The notes: generated from the letters alone by a model not told the origin. A DNA stretch of 64,000 bases from a candidate division KSB1 bacterium (GCA_034506395.1 JAPDPQ010000007.1:62001-126000); one strand, 5' to 3'. Positions 17,372 through 29,816 are shown, numbered from the stretch's first letter. Translations and numbers: made by a program.

Positions 17372-20029
17372 ATGAAATTGCAAGTCTTTTATTGGTTGAT
17401 AATTGTCATCATATTCGTTGGTCACGTTCCATGTTTGGGACATACCACCGAAGTGGATACCATAGCGCTGGAATTTAGCACTGTGGATTCGGGGCCATAT
17501 TGTTTCTCTCCACACAAGCAGATTAAACGTCCTAAGATTGGTATTGCGCTCAGCGGTGGCGGAGCTCGTGGCTTTGCCCAAATCGGCGTATTAGAGGTGC
17601 TCGAAGAAAACCATATCCCCATCGACTGCATCGTTGGTTCGAGTATGGGAAGCATCATTGGCGGCCTTTATGCCGCTGGCTATTCCCCACAGGAAATTTA
17701 TCACCTTGCCAAGAAAATCGATTGGCTAACGTTGATGGAAGATACGCCGCCACGAACTAATCTATTTATCGGTCAAAAACAAGAACGAGGCCGAGCAATC
17801 TTTCAAATCCGATTTAAAGGAACCAAGCCAGCATTTCCTCAAGCCCTTAGCCCCGGCCAAAAGCTCTCGATTGTTCTGACCAATCTTACATTAATGGCCG
17901 ATTATCCAACCACTTCAGATTTCGATCGATTAAGGGTGCCATTTCGGGCGCTGAGCTGTGATCTGGTCTCTGGTCAGAAAGTTTTACTCCGGCATGGCAA
18001 TCTCGCTGAAGCAATGCGAGCATCATCTGCGGTCCCATTGCTTTTCATGCCTGTAGTTATGGATTCGATGCTATTGGTCGATGGTGGCCTCATCAATAAT
18101 ATCCCAGTAGATGAGGTTAAAAATTTTCCAGTGGATTTGATCATCGGCGTGGACACGGTTTCCAAATTAAGAGATCGAAACAACCTTAACGCACCTTGGG
18201 AAATTGCAGACCAAGTCACCAGCATTATGCAACGGGAAAAAAATGCCCAGCAAAGAGAAAAAGCCAGCATCTTAATCAGAATTGACATGGATGATTTCAA
18301 ATTCGATAGTTTTCAATTCATAGACGAAATAATAGCCGCGGGCAGATTAGAAACAAAAAAATATGTTGAGCAAATAAAAACTCAAATTGACAGCTTCTCC
18401 CCATCGCGCTGGATCGATTCCACAGTATTTCGTTTAGCAGATGTCAGAATTAGCATAGACAACCAATTCTCAAGCAGCTTGGTTAAAATGTTTACCGATT
18501 CCTTGGTCAACCAAAGAATAACCTATAAAAAGATATACTCTGTTCTACAACAAATTTATGAAACTGGTTATTTCGATGACGTCAAATGCTACGTTGCCAA
18601 AACAGAAGGTTCGATCTTTGTCACCTTTAAAGCACAAACAAAGCCAATTCTCAAAAGAATTATTTTAGAGGGAAACACCGTTTTTTCTGATTCAGTCCTA
18701 TTGAAAAATTTTTCAAGCGAATTTGGAAAGCCCATTAATTATTATCGTTCCAGGCAAGATATATTGCAGCTTATCAGACATTACAAACAGGCTGGCTATG
18801 CACTCATGACGATCAAATCAGCCGAACTTATCGATGGAACACTTCATCTCGCAATTGATGAAGGGAAGCTATCCGCTGTTTCAATCGAAGGCAACGATCG
18901 AACCAAAGACTATGTGATCCTAAGAGAATTTCCCCTGAAAGCTGGTGATATTTTTAATATCAGAGATGCCAATGAAGGGCTAAATAACATTCATAGCACT
19001 GGATTATTTGAGAATGTCACTTTTGAGGTTTTCCCCCACCAGTCAAATGTCCAATTGATAATTAAGGTCAAAGAAAAGGCATTTACGCTATTCAAGCTAA
19101 GCTATCGATACGACTTAGAAAGAAATAGCAAATCCATGCTTGAAATTGCGGATGAGAACTGGCTCGGTACGGGGAATCAAATCAGCTTTCAAACTCAATA
19201 TGGGGCTAAAGATCAAATATTGAAGTTAAAATTTCGAGATGATAGAGTCTTCAGAACCTACATGACCTATCACCTTGACCTCTTTTTTAATCGCCAAAAG
19301 TATTACAGCTACAACAATGGAATTCAGATCGGCGAATATCAACAACAGGAATCTGGAATTTCCTTTTTGATCGGTCAACAAATTAAACGCCTCGGGCTTT
19401 TCTCAATAGTTGCTACTTTAAATACTATTGATTTAAAAAAGGTCACTGGTTCAGGCTACCCGCAGGGCAAAACCGAATTTAAAACTATCACCATCCAATC
19501 GATCGTCGATTCGCAGGATCAGATGCCGTTTCCTCGCACTGGCAAATTGTATCAATTTTTCTATAAAATGTCATCGGCCCGTTTTTTGGTTAGCCAAGCC
19601 TCCTTCATAAAACTATTCACCTCTTATGAAACTTACTATACCTTTTACAAAAGAAATACGATCCACCCACGGCTATTCTGGGGCACATCGGATTTGACCA
19701 CGCCTTTTGTCGAGCAATTTCGACTTGGAGGATTATCATCTTTCTTTGGCATGAGGGAGAACGAAAAAATCGGGCGACATGTCATCGGTGCAAGCCTCGA
19801 ATACCGCTATTTTTTCCCATTTCGTCTCCCAATAAACTTCTATTGGAGCATTCGATATGATATTGGATCTGTCTGGAAAAATAAATTGGATCTGGAAAAT
19901 AAAAAGCTGGATCAAGGCTTGGGAACTGCACTCGAGATTGAAACTCCAGGCGGACCAATCTCTTTGGCCGTGGGAAGGAAAATGGGAGGTAATTACGTGC
20001 TGTATTTTTCCGCTGGGTTCAAGTTCTAA
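17372..20029 (+). CDS. Patatin-like phospholipase fused to POTRA and BamA-type barrel
   Basis: Product of 885 residues: a signal peptide (LIIVIIFVGHVPCLG), a patatin domain (about 50-260), POTRA-like repeats (about 340-590) and a C-terminal Omp85 barrel. Patatin catalytic elements are intact: oxyanion loop SGGGARG, nucleophile GSSMG, and the aspartate in LLVDGGLINNIPV. The POTRA part reads KRIILEGNTVFSDSVLLKNF and SAVSIEGNDRTKDYVILREFP. The barrel end includes RLGGLSSFFGMRENE and a final aromatic (SAGFKF). The architecture equals that of PlpD-type (Vd) autotransporters and of FCB-group patatin-BamA proteins: a lipase displayed or released at the outer membrane. It is the only plus-strand gene left of the origin. 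No strong Shine-Dalgarno is visible. Confidence 0.93.
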   Translation: MKLQVFYWLIIVIIFVGHVPCLGHTTEVDTIALEFSTVDSGPYCFSPHKQIKRPKIGIALSGGGARGFAQIGVLEVLEENHIPIDCIVGSSMGSIIGGLYAAGYSPQEIYHLAKKIDWLTLMEDTPPRTNLFIGQKQERGRAIFQIRFKGTKPAFPQALSPGQKLSIVLTNLTLMADYPTTSDFDRLRVPFRALSCDLVSGQKVLLRHGNLAEAMRASSAVPLLFMPVVMDSMLLVDGGLINNIPVDEVKNFPVDLIIGVDTVSKLRDRNNLNAPWEIADQVTSIMQREKNAQQREKASILIRIDMDDFKFDSFQFIDEIIAAGRLETKKYVEQIKTQIDSFSPSRWIDSTVFRLADVRISIDNQFSSSLVKMFTDSLVNQRITYKKIYSVLQQIYETGYFDDVKCYVAKTEGSIFVTFKAQTKPILKRIILEGNTVFSDSVLLKNFSSEFGKPINYYRSRQDILQLIRHYKQAGYALMTIKSAELIDGTLHLAIDEGKLSAVSIEGNDRTKDYVILREFPLKAGDIFNIRDANEGLNNIHSTGLFENVTFEVFPHQSNVQLIIKVKEKAFTLFKLSYRYDLERNSKSMLEIADENWLGTGNQISFQTQYGAKDQILKLKFRDDRVFRTYMTYHLDLFFNRQKYYSYNNGIQIGEYQQQESGISFLIGQQIKRLGLFSIVATLNTIDLKKVTGSGYPQGKTEFKTITIQSIVDSQDQMPFPRTGKLYQFFYKMSSARFLVSQASFIKLFTSYETYYTFYKRNTIHPRLFWGTSDLTTPFVEQFRLGGLSSFFGMRENEKIGRHVIGASLEYRYFFPFRLPINFYWSIRYDIGSVWKNKLDLENKKLDQGLGTALEIETPGGPISLAVGRKMGGNYVLYFSAGFKF

Positions 20030-20373
20030 AATTCACTAAATTGGTTTCCGGCGAAATTCTGTGTTGCAGTTTGATCCAACCGAGCTTAGTAGAAAGATGA
20101 ATTTTCATTTTTGACAGAATCAAATCACAAAATTTTCCCATCAGATAGCAAGTCAGAATGACAGGCTTCTATATTTTTTTCAGTAGCCAATAGACCGAAT
20201 TCAGATAAAGTCTTAACACCAGAACCATGTGCTTTCAGGGATCAACCCGTATGAGAACCATCGCCGTTAAAAAAATTCCCCAAAAGCCGATCATTCTCAA
20301 ATTGGCATTGGGAAATTTTTTCTGATTGACGTATTTTTGAGCGAGATGCTCATAGCTCCATGAATAAGCAATG
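20030..20373. other. Convergent intergenic region
   Basis: About 344 bases between the converging patatin-BamA and FecR-domain genes. Apart from the terminator-like inverted repeat at 20269-20321 I see nothing in it. Confidence 0.4.
20269..20321. terminator. Candidate bidirectional terminator
   Basis: An A-rich left arm ending ATTCCCCAA (20269-20283) pairs with TTGGGAAATTTTTT (20308-20321) with one mismatch, across a 24-base loop. Because it has an A-run on one side and a T-run on the other it could stop transcripts from both converging genes (17372-20029 plus, 20374-21150 minus). The loop is long, so this is moderate evidence. Confidence 0.5.
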
Positions 20374-21150
20374 CTATCGGCTACGATCTCGCTGCAAATT
20401 CCATTTCACCCATTCTGTTTGTTCGTCCTTATCAGTTTTTTTGAATCCCCCGAGCTGCTTCACCTGTCCCTTTTTATCAATCACGATTTTTTGCATGCTC
20501 TTGATGATATAAACCCATTCCTCCATAGAAACTTGGTGTGGGCCTGGGATTTGATGCGGTCCTGGGATCTGATAGACTCCGATCTGCTTCGGTACGATAT
20601 CAGATTTTTCCGGCGCATTGGTAATGCGGACCTCACCGTTGTAGACTTTGAGCTCGGTTGTCGAATCTGGATCAACCCCAAGCCGAAGCACCGTTCCAGT
20701 AATCGCAGCCACAGCTACTGGGGCAGCAATTTCGATTTTTGTGTTCGCCTTTTTCTTATTAATATTTGCCCAGATATCTCCCTGTTGAACCGAAATTTGG
20801 GTTTCTTTGGTCTTCTGCTTGGTTTCTTCATAGAGCTTAACGATGTCAATGATTGTCTCTGGAGCCATTCGGATGATATCCAGATCAAGCAATTCTAATT
20901 CTGCCCTACTTCGCTGAAAGGTTCGCACCCGGTCTCCACCCAGAATCGTCGTATCTTTCGCTGCATTCTGCCATTCTTCCTGCGTAATTTGCTTTTTCTT
21001 CACTTGTCCATCCGTATAAGTGACCAACCCTTTTTTCTCTGGGTTAGATGGTGCAACATGGACAGCAACATTACCAAATAGAACGAGCGAAAAAACCATA
21101 ACACTTGCTATCCATTCTCGTCCTCTTAAGATCTGCTTGAAAGTTCTCAT
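20374..21150 (-). CDS. FecR-domain exported protein
   Basis: Product of 258 residues. After an N-terminal hydrophobic segment (IASVMVFSLVLFGNVAVHV, about 13-31) it has a FecR-type domain: a start strand (GLVTYTDGQVKKK), ILGGDRVRTFQRSRAELELLD, and the core VQQGDIWANINKKKANTKIEIAAPVAVAAITGTVLRL followed by TELKVYNGEVRI. FecR domains are periplasmic beta-rich modules, used for signalling to anti-sigma factors in some proteins and for unknown roles in exported ones; no anti-sigma region is seen here. The peptide IPGPHQ is duplicated near residue 195. GAGGGG precedes the ATG. It lies 24 bases after the 21175-22455 gene, probably the same operon. Confidence 0.82.
   Translation of the reverse strand: MRTFKQILRGREWIASVMVFSLVLFGNVAVHVAPSNPEKKGLVTYTDGQVKKKQITQEEWQNAAKDTTILGGDRVRTFQRSRAELELLDLDIIRMAPETIIDIVKLYEETKQKTKETQISVQQGDIWANINKKKANTKIEIAAPVAVAAITGTVLRLGVDPDSTTELKVYNGEVRITNAPEKSDIVPKQIGVYQIPGPHQIPGPHQVSMEEWVYIIKSMQKIVIDKKGQVKQLGGFKKTDKDEQTEWVKWNLQRDRSR
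20537..20572. repeat. Tandem 18-base duplication inside FecR-domain gene
   Basis: Two adjacent 18-base units (20537-20554, 20555-20572) differing at a few positions, coding for IPGPHQ twice. In-frame, so it only lengthens a loop. Confidence 0.75.
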
Positions 21151-21174
21151 CTTTTCATCCCCTCAGTTTTATCG

Positions 21175-22455
21175 TCATCTATTGTTTGGGAAATATCGGT
21201 TGAATACCAGATCCCCCAATCGAAGGGCTTCCTTCGAATATAATCCAATCGATCGATTTTGAAGTTCGCTGTCAATTAATTTTTTGGCATCTTTCCAATT
21301 GTCAATTAAATCTAAATTGCTAATGAATTCATCATAAGCATAGATATCGTTATCAAAAATTCGTTTTTGAATAAGCCTCCGGTCCTTTTCTCCAATCATT
21401 ATTTTCAATGAAACTAACGGCCCCTGAGGTTGTTTCTCAATATTGCTCCTCTGGATCACCATATCCATCGGATCTTTCCAGTTATTGGTGATTTTGAGAA
21501 TCTTGCGTTCAGTGGTATTTTGCCTCTCGTTCTGGTCAATTGGAGTCTCTATAATGAAAGTTTGGGAGAATGCTTTATTGTCTTGATCGGCCTTTGAGGA
21601 TATCTCAGCACTATCATCGGCTTCGGAGAACGGAAGCACCATAAAACGGTCTATATCATCGGTATTTTCCTCACCCCCATGCGAATCTTCGCGAGCAATA
21701 TACTGGCTCAGCAAAGATTGAATTTCATTAATCGAAATGGATTCGCTCGGAAATGACTCGAAAGCGACCCAATATTTTTCCAAATTACGTTCCTTTAGAA
21801 GCAGGCGAACATAAGTCAATTTGATTTGATGATTCTCAATGCCATATATCATCCCCAAAAAATTGACAAAAGCTTTAACGTCACCCATAAAAGCTGGAAT
21901 GAAATTCTCCTGGTAAACCTGTTTATTGGTTTCGTCCAAAAGTTTCTTAAAGTCCTCTTCGACAATGTGATATTGATCAAATTTTTTTATCTGTTCGATC
22001 AGGCGTTTAATGATCATTCTCTGATCATCAAGGCCTTCTAAAATCTGAAGGATTTCAGTTTGTAATCGTTCAGATTTATTTCGAAAAAAAATTCTGATGA
22101 GCGATGTTGTCGGTTTGACCAATAGGTTAAATTGAAGGCTTATGGTTTTGTTGATAATCTCCACCAGCTCTTCTCTGGAAAACAATGTTGCTTCCTCGAA
22201 CGCCCTCATGAGCTGATGTTTGAGCTCAATAATTTTTTCATATTCAAAATCAAACCGTTTTGAGTTATTAAATTGAAATGGTTCTTCAGTAACGATGTAT
22301 TTCTGAACGCTATTTTGAAGAAAATTTTTTAAAAAAGTTGGCAATCTTTTATCGATAAGCTCCTTATATGAAATAAAATTTTTATTTCCAATTAAGCGTT
22401 CACGAACTGCGTCAGCTAAAAGTTTCTTTTCGCTTTCCCCTGCTGTCGTATCCAT
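21175..22455 (-). CDS. Hypothetical protein, mostly helical
   Basis: Product of about 426 residues; I do not recognise the family. GGAAGG lies 6 bases before the ATG ending at 22455, so the in-frame TTG at 22470 is unlikely. There is no signal peptide or membrane segment. The first 250 residues are charged and helix-forming (KIIELKHQLMRAFEEATLF, LQTEILQILEGLDDQRMIIKRL), and a low-complexity acidic stretch follows (about 270-310). A second conserved-looking region is at the C-terminus (DKRRLIQKRIFDN type pattern, AYDEFISNLDLIDNWKDAKKLID, ALRLGDLVFNRYF). Such proteins often sit at membranes or bind other proteins, but nothing specific can be claimed. It appears co-transcribed with the FecR-domain gene. 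Confidence 0.7.
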   Translation of the reverse strand: MDTTAGESEKKLLADAVRERLIGNKNFISYKELIDKRLPTFLKNFLQNSVQKYIVTEEPFQFNNSKRFDFEYEKIIELKHQLMRAFEEATLFSREELVEIINKTISLQFNLLVKPTTSLIRIFFRNKSERLQTEILQILEGLDDQRMIIKRLIEQIKKFDQYHIVEEDFKKLLDETNKQVYQENFIPAFMGDVKAFVNFLGMIYGIENHQIKLTYVRLLLKERNLEKYWVAFESFPSESISINEIQSLLSQYIAREDSHGGEENTDDIDRFMVLPFSEADDSAEISSKADQDNKAFSQTFIIETPIDQNERQNTTERKILKITNNWKDPMDMVIQRSNIEKQPQGPLVSLKIMIGEKDRRLIQKRIFDNDIYAYDEFISNLDLIDNWKDAKKLIDSELQNRSIGLYSKEALRLGDLVFNRYFPNNR

Positions 22456-22637
22456 GTTGTTCCTTCCCAAAAAGCGATTGTATGTAAGAGTTGATTAAGC
22501 AGTAGCGTCGTTAGAATAGCTCTGTGTGCTTGAGTTTCAAAATCAGATTCTGGGAAAATCGAAATTGTCAGGATGAGCTTTCTCCTGCCACACAAAACTT
22601 TAGGCCTTTAGCCAGGGCTGCAATGATTCGACAATGC

Positions 22638-25067
22638 TTAATCTTCATCCTTGATAATGCGGGCTACATCGGCAATTTGGTCGTTACCAGTTAACCGGAT
22701 CAGCCGAATTCCCTGAGTTGCTCGGCCAGAGAGCCGAATTTGCTTGACAGCCTGACGGATGACATTTCCTTTGGCGGTGATAATCATTACATCATCATCA
22801 TCGACCACTTCTTTTAGAGAGATCATTTTTCCAACGCGCTCGGTGGTGTTTACAGTGACAATTCCTTTTCCACCTCTGCGTGTGATCCGATATTCTTTAA
22901 TTGGCGTCCGCTTCCCATAACCTTTTTCGGTAATTACCAGCAGCGTCGATTCCTTTCGAACCGTTACCATCCCGACTACGAAATCATCTTTAGCAAGGGT
23001 AATTCCTGTCACCCCAGTGGCCTGCCGACCCATGTCTCTTACTTCGGATTCGTGAAAGCGGATCGCCTTGCCGAAATAGGTTCCGAGAACAATTTCTTGA
23101 TTACCATCGGTAAGTCGCGCATCGATCAGATCGTCCCCCGATCTTATATTAATAGCGTTAATCCCAGCTTTACGCGGATTCCCAAATGCAGATAAAACGG
23201 TTTTTTTTACTAATCCCTTTTTGGTCGCCATAACCACATAATGATCATCATCAAAATCTCTCACATTCACTATGGCCGCGATCTTTTCATCTTTTTGGAT
23301 ATCAATGAGATTCACGATTGCTCTACCCTTCGACCCCTTTCCTGCCTGAGGAATTTCATATACCTTTAGCCAATAACACCGGCCTTTATTGGTGAAAATG
23401 AGAATATAATGATGCGTGGAAGCGATAAATAAATGCTCAATAAAATCCTCAACTTTTGTCGTCGCTCCTGTCTGCCCAGTTCCCCCGCGGGATTGGCGTC
23501 GATAACCCGAAACTGGAAAACGCTTGATAAATCCAGCATGGGATATGGTAATGACCATATCCTCCTCGGCGATCATGTCTTCAATGGTAAACTCTTCCGT
23601 TTTTGAAATAATTTCGGTCCGACGAGCGTCTCCATATTTTTCTTTGAGTGCTAATAGTTCCTCCTTGATCACCTGCATGCGAAGCGATCGATTTTCGAGA
23701 ATGGCTTTTAATTGGCTGATAAGTTTGAGTGTCTCTTTTAGCTCATCCTCAATTTTTTTGCGCTCTAATCCAGTTAATCTTTGCAATCGCATATCTAAAA
23801 TTGCCTGAGCTTGAACCTCTGAAAATTTGAAAGTTTTCATCAACCCCTGCTTGGCTTGCTCAGGGCTTTTCGATCGTTTGATTAATGCGATAATTTCATC
23901 AATATGATCGAGCGCCTTTTTCAGACCTTCTAAAATATGAGCTTTCTTTTCAGCTTTATCCAAATCAAATTTGGTCCGTCGGACAACCACATCGTGCCTG
24001 AAATTGATGAAATGCTGAAGCATTTGTTTTAGATTCAGCACCTGAGGTACGCCATCGACCAATGCCAGCATAATCACGCCGAACGTGACTTGCATTTGCG
24101 TATGACGATAAAGCTGATTGAGAATCACAGACTCTTGAGCATCTCGCTTTAGCTCAATCACGATTCGCAGGCCATCTTTATCAGATTCATCGCGAACCTC
24201 CGAAATTCCTTCGATCTTCTTTTCATTGACCAACTCTGCTATTTTTTCAATGAGATTCGCCTTATTCACCATATAAGGGATTTCAGTAACGATGATATTG
24301 CTCCTTCCCCCCCTCACCGTTTCGACATTTGCACGCGCTCGAACAATGATCCGTCCCCTCCCCGAGCGATAAGCCTCATCGATTCCCTCTTCACCGTAAA
24401 TTATCGCTCCAGTCGGAAAATCTGGCCCTTTGATGATCTTCATCAAGTCTTTGATGTTTGCATCAGGCTTATCAATCAGCATCACCAATGCATCGATAAC
24501 CTCATTGAGATTGTGCGGAGGGATATTGGTGGCCATGCCCACAGCGATCCCAGATGATCCATTGATCAGCAAATTCGGCAAAACCGATGGCAATACCGTT
24601 GGTTCTTTCAAAGATTCATCAAAATTCGGGACAAAATCCACCGTGTCTTTATCGATATCTTGAAGCAATTCCTCCGCAATCGGGGTCATTCTTGCTTCAG
24701 TATACCGCATGGCGGCTGGCGCATCACCATCCAACGATCCAAAATTTCCCTGACCATCAATGAGCGGATAGCGAAGCGAAAAATCTTGAACCATTCGAAC
24801 CATTGTGTCATATACCGCAGCATCGCCATGGGGATGATATTTCCCCAGTACTTCGCCAACAATTCTGGCAGATTTCTTGTATGCAGCATTCGACCGCAAT
24901 CCAAGTTCATGCATACCATATAATACGCGTCGATGAACTGGCTTCAAACCATCTCGCACATCTGGCAAAGCTCGAGCAACAATTACCGACATCGAATAAT
25001 CGATGTAGGAATCCTTCATTTCCTCTTCGATGTAAATCGGAATAACCCGTTCTCTTTTAATCTCCAT
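22638..25067 (-). CDS. gyrA: DNA gyrase subunit A
   Basis: GyrA is the DNA-cleaving and wrapping subunit of gyrase. The product is about 809 residues, a normal length. The catalytic tyrosine is Tyr122 within [10 protein letters not shown], and the loop [11 protein letters not shown] (78-88) lies in the quinolone region; position 83 is alanine where E. coli has serine. The C-terminal beta-pinwheel contains the GyrA-box variant TRRGGKG (about 740). I chose the ATG at 25067 over the TTG two codons earlier. gyrB lies 110 bases upstream on the same strand. Confidence 0.97.
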   Translation of the reverse strand: MEIKRERVIPIYIEEEMKDSYIDYSMSVIVARALPDVRDGLKPVHRRVLYGMHELGLRSNAAYKKSARIVGEVLGKYHPHGDAAVYDTMVRMVQDFSLRYPLIDGQGNFGSLDGDAPAAMRYTEARMTPIAEELLQDIDKDTVDFVPNFDESLKEPTVLPSVLPNLLINGSSGIAVGMATNIPPHNLNEVIDALVMLIDKPDANIKDLMKIIKGPDFPTGAIIYGEEGIDEAYRSGRGRIIVRARANVETVRGGRSNIIVTEIPYMVNKANLIEKIAELVNEKKIEGISEVRDESDKDGLRIVIELKRDAQESVILNQLYRHTQMQVTFGVIMLALVDGVPQVLNLKQMLQHFINFRHDVVVRRTKFDLDKAEKKAHILEGLKKALDHIDEIIALIKRSKSPEQAKQGLMKTFKFSEVQAQAILDMRLQRLTGLERKKIEDELKETLKLISQLKAILENRSLRMQVIKEELLALKEKYGDARRTEIISKTEEFTIEDMIAEEDMVITISHAGFIKRFPVSGYRRQSRGGTGQTGATTKVEDFIEHLFIASTHHYILIFTNKGRCYWLKVYEIPQAGKGSKGRAIVNLIDIQKDEKIAAIVNVRDFDDDHYVVMATKKGLVKKTVLSAFGNPRKAGINAINIRSGDDLIDARLTDGNQEIVLGTYFGKAIRFHESEVRDMGRQATGVTGITLAKDDFVVGMVTVRKESTLLVITEKGYGKRTPIKEYRITRRGGKGIVTVNTTERVGKMISLKEVVDDDDVMIITAKGNVIRQAVKQIRLSGRATQGIRLIRLTGNDQIADVARIIKDED

Positions 25068-25178
25068 AATCAATGATCTCTTGTTTTAATGGCCGGAATT
25101 TTAATACGCTGATAAATGAATCACTAAAAAGTTCAGTTAATCTTAACTTGCTAAATTAACTGGCCAAAATCTTCAATT

Positions 25179-27107
<1,929 letters not shown>

Positions 27108-27213
27108 CTACACACCTTCCAATTTGCTCATCATCACTTCTATTGAAAATTGAGGCTTGGAAATGAATATAAAGCTCATGTTTTGTTACTGGATTATTTA
27201 ATAAAAAATATAA

Positions 27214-27495
27214 TTAGAAAAATTTCAAATCATCGATAATACATTTTCCAATTTTTTTATTCAATTTTTCTATTATCTCTTTTTTGAAAAACAACAGCTC
27301 GTTCCTCCAGCTATCGTTTTTCACATTGACAAATAATGTTCTTCCTACTATCTTTTCAGCTCTGCTAATGTTTGCAATTTTTTTTCCAACTACTTCAGGC
27401 CACATTGCGAGGGCTTGATTTTTTAAAATTTCGTTTTCAATACCAAGATCTTTTATTAATTGAGTTAAAGCCTGAGCAATCGTTTTCATAATCAT
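27214..27495 (-). CDS. DUF721 / DciA-like protein
   Basis: Product of 93 residues with the DUF721 pattern: LTQLIKDLGIENEILKNQALAMWPEVVGKKIA near the start and LFVNVKNDSWRNELLFFKKEIIEKLN in the second half. DciA, from the same family, loads the replicative helicase DnaB in bacteria that lack DnaC or DnaI. Here the gene lies between recF and gyrB, the place where many such genes occur, which favours a replication role. It is at the short end for the family, a single KH-like domain without the disordered tail. Confidence 0.85.
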   Translation of the reverse strand: MIMKTIAQALTQLIKDLGIENEILKNQALAMWPEVVGKKIANISRAEKIVGRTLFVNVKNDSWRNELLFFKKEIIEKLNKKIGKCIIDDLKFF

Positions 27496-27511
27496 TAATA
27501 AAGCAATGATG

Positions 27512-28627
27512 TTAATTGCTGATAAGTTTCACATTTCCATCAGCAATTATAAATACACGATCATTGTCGCAGATTTTACTACTTTCTGGCAATAAAGTTG
27601 CAGTGATAAAAACTTGTTTAACTCTTGAAAGAATATCTAAGATCTTCGCTCTTCTAATTTCATCAATCTCAGAATAAAGATCATCAAGCAACATGATTGG
27701 CGTTTCACTCAACTGCTCTTTCAGAATTTCAAATTGGGCTAATGCCAATGATATTGCAACCGTTTTATGCTGCCCTCGAGAGCCATATTTTCTGATCTCT
27801 TTTCCATTAATTTTTATTTCAAAATTATCCAGATGAGGACCAACTATGCTAACACCTCTGCTAATTTCGTGATTCCTTACCTCCATCAATTTTTGTTTAA
27901 AAATGGATTCTATTTCTTTTTTGGGCGCTATCAAAAAATTTGGACAATATTCAAATGTCAATTCCTCCTCTGGTCCAGACAGTTCCGAATAAATTTGATT
28001 CAGCCTATTAGAAAATTGTGAACAAAAATGATAACGATACGCTATAATTCGACTTCCAGTCTCGATCAAATTTTGATTCCAAGGCTCAATTATTGAGGGT
28101 CTAAACTCCTTCGATATTTTACAATCGAGAAGCAACTTATTTCTCTGTTGAAGAATTCGATTATAATTCAATAAATTGAAAAGATAATTTTTATTTAACT
28201 GACATAACAATATGTCGATAAATTTTCGACGGTAGATCGGAGGGCCAGAAGTGATGGCATTTTCATCGGGAGATGACAACACAACTGGAAAATTTCCGAT
28301 TAAATCTGAAGCTTTGCTTTTTGCCTTGTGATTAATTATTATTTCTTTTCCTCGTTGCAAGGAATAATATATGCCTACTTCGTTGCTATTTCCACCATCG
28401 GATTCAAACCTCCCTTTTAAAATATAATGATCCTGGGTAAATCTAATTTCCTCCTTATCAAAATTAGTCCGAAAACTTTTTGATAGACATAATTTATAAA
28501 TGGCCTCTAAGATATTGGTTTTGCCTTGAGCATTTCTACCAATCAGAAAATTTTTATGGCTTCCAAAAACAATATCAATATGCTCATAATTCCTAAAATT
28601 TGTTAGTTCCAGGTGTTGTAAAATCAT
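27512..28627 (-). CDS. recF: DNA replication and repair protein RecF
   Basis: RecF helps load RecA at single-strand gaps and replication forks. The 371-residue product starts with the short strand LQHLELTNFRNYEHIDI, then Walker A GRNAQGKTNILEAI (about 30-43), the family's long helical arm, the ABC-type signature SRGQHKTVAISLALAQF (about 290) and Walker B PIMLLDDLYSEID. It lies 11 bases after dnaN and 16 bases before the DUF721 gene, the classic dnaA-dnaN-recF-x-gyrB arrangement. Confidence 0.97.
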   Translation of the reverse strand: MILQHLELTNFRNYEHIDIVFGSHKNFLIGRNAQGKTNILEAIYKLCLSKSFRTNFDKEEIRFTQDHYILKGRFESDGGNSNEVGIYYSLQRGKEIIINHKAKSKASDLIGNFPVVLSSPDENAITSGPPIYRRKFIDILLCQLNKNYLFNLLNYNRILQQRNKLLLDCKISKEFRPSIIEPWNQNLIETGSRIIAYRYHFCSQFSNRLNQIYSELSGPEEELTFEYCPNFLIAPKKEIESIFKQKLMEVRNHEISRGVSIVGPHLDNFEIKINGKEIRKYGSRGQHKTVAISLALAQFEILKEQLSETPIMLLDDLYSEIDEIRRAKILDILSRVKQVFITATLLPESSKICDNDRVFIIADGNVKLISN

Positions 28628-28638
28628 CCCGATAATTT

Positions 28639-29763
28639 TTAGTCTGTTAATCTGATCGGCATTATCAACATCATTAGCTCTTCGTTTGGCTTCTGCGCAA
28701 TTGGTGTCACGATGGCAGCACTTACAGAATCTTTCAGCAGAAAAACAACCTCATCGGTATCAATATTTTTAATGAGATCTAAAATATACAAGCCATTATA
28801 TCCAATCTCCATGGGTGCTGAGTCGTATTTGACCTCTAATTCCTCATTTCCCTCCCCACCATATTCGATATCCTCAGAACTAATTTTCAGCAAATTTGGC
28901 TCAATGGTAAATTTTATTTGATGAGTATAAGAGTTGGAAAAGATTGCCACTCGTCGCACCGCGGCTGCCAATTGATCTCTGTTGATAATCAATTTCTTAT
29001 CATTATCAATAGGAATAACATTCTCATATTTTGGATATTGTCCTTCAATTATCTTTGAATAGACAAATGTCTCATCTAATTTAAAAATCAAATGATTTTC
29101 TCCAAATGAAATATTGATATTTCTGGGTGCGTCAAGAGCTTCGATATTTCTTAAAATTAAAGACAAAGCCTTTGTTGGAACTATTACATTTTTTTGGAAG
29201 TCTGGGGATTTAAACATGTTATTGTGAATTTTGACCAGTCGATGGCCATCGGTAGCCACACATCGAAATCCCTCTTTCATTAGTTGAAAATACACGCCCA
29301 TCAATGTTGCTCGCAATTCATCGGTCGAGACTGCAAATATCGTTCTTGTGATCATTCTTGCCAACAAATTTGCATCAATATCAAACTGTCCCTCACTTTC
29401 TTCTAATACAATACTAGGAAATTCATCTTTCGGCTGGCTGGCAAGTCTGTATAAACCATTTTGAGTTCGGATTGAGAGTTTATTCTGTTCCTCAGACTGT
29501 ATCTCAATCGGGATTTCAGGAAGTTCCCGAAGGATTTCATTAAGAGACTTTGCTGGAACCGTCGTAGATCCGTCAGCTGTTCCATTTACATTGATTGCAG
29601 TGGAAATACAAATTTCAAGGTCCGTTCCAGTTATTTGGAGCTTGTTTTCTTGCAATTCTAAAAGCACATTTTCGAGAATTGGGATCGTAGTTTTGCTTGG
29701 GATAACTCCTACAACCTTTTGAAGTGCTTTTTGTAAAATGCTTTTCGATACCGTAAATTTCAT
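28639..29763 (-). CDS. dnaN: DNA polymerase III beta sliding clamp
   Basis: DnaN forms the dimeric ring that holds polymerase III on DNA. I placed the start at the ATG ending at 29763 because AAGGAGC lies 6 bases before it; this gives MKFTVSKSILQKAL, the usual opening, and 374 residues. The three clamp domains are visible, with LATDGHRLVKI (second) and the conserved ending PIRLTD-like tail (VTPIAQKPNEELMMLIMPIRL). A well-spaced promoter lies at 29817-29845. Confidence 0.97.
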   Translation of the reverse strand: MKFTVSKSILQKALQKVVGVIPSKTTIPILENVLLELQENKLQITGTDLEICISTAINVNGTADGSTTVPAKSLNEILRELPEIPIEIQSEEQNKLSIRTQNGLYRLASQPKDEFPSIVLEESEGQFDIDANLLARMITRTIFAVSTDELRATLMGVYFQLMKEGFRCVATDGHRLVKIHNNMFKSPDFQKNVIVPTKALSLILRNIEALDAPRNINISFGENHLIFKLDETFVYSKIIEGQYPKYENVIPIDNDKKLIINRDQLAAAVRRVAIFSNSYTHQIKFTIEPNLLKISSEDIEYGGEGNEELEVKYDSAPMEIGYNGLYILDLIKNIDTDEVVFLLKDSVSAAIVTPIAQKPNEELMMLIMPIRLTD

Positions 29764-29816
29764 TTTTAGCTCCTTAATAAAATAGATAGATATTGGCATT
29801 ATTTTGATCGGGGACA

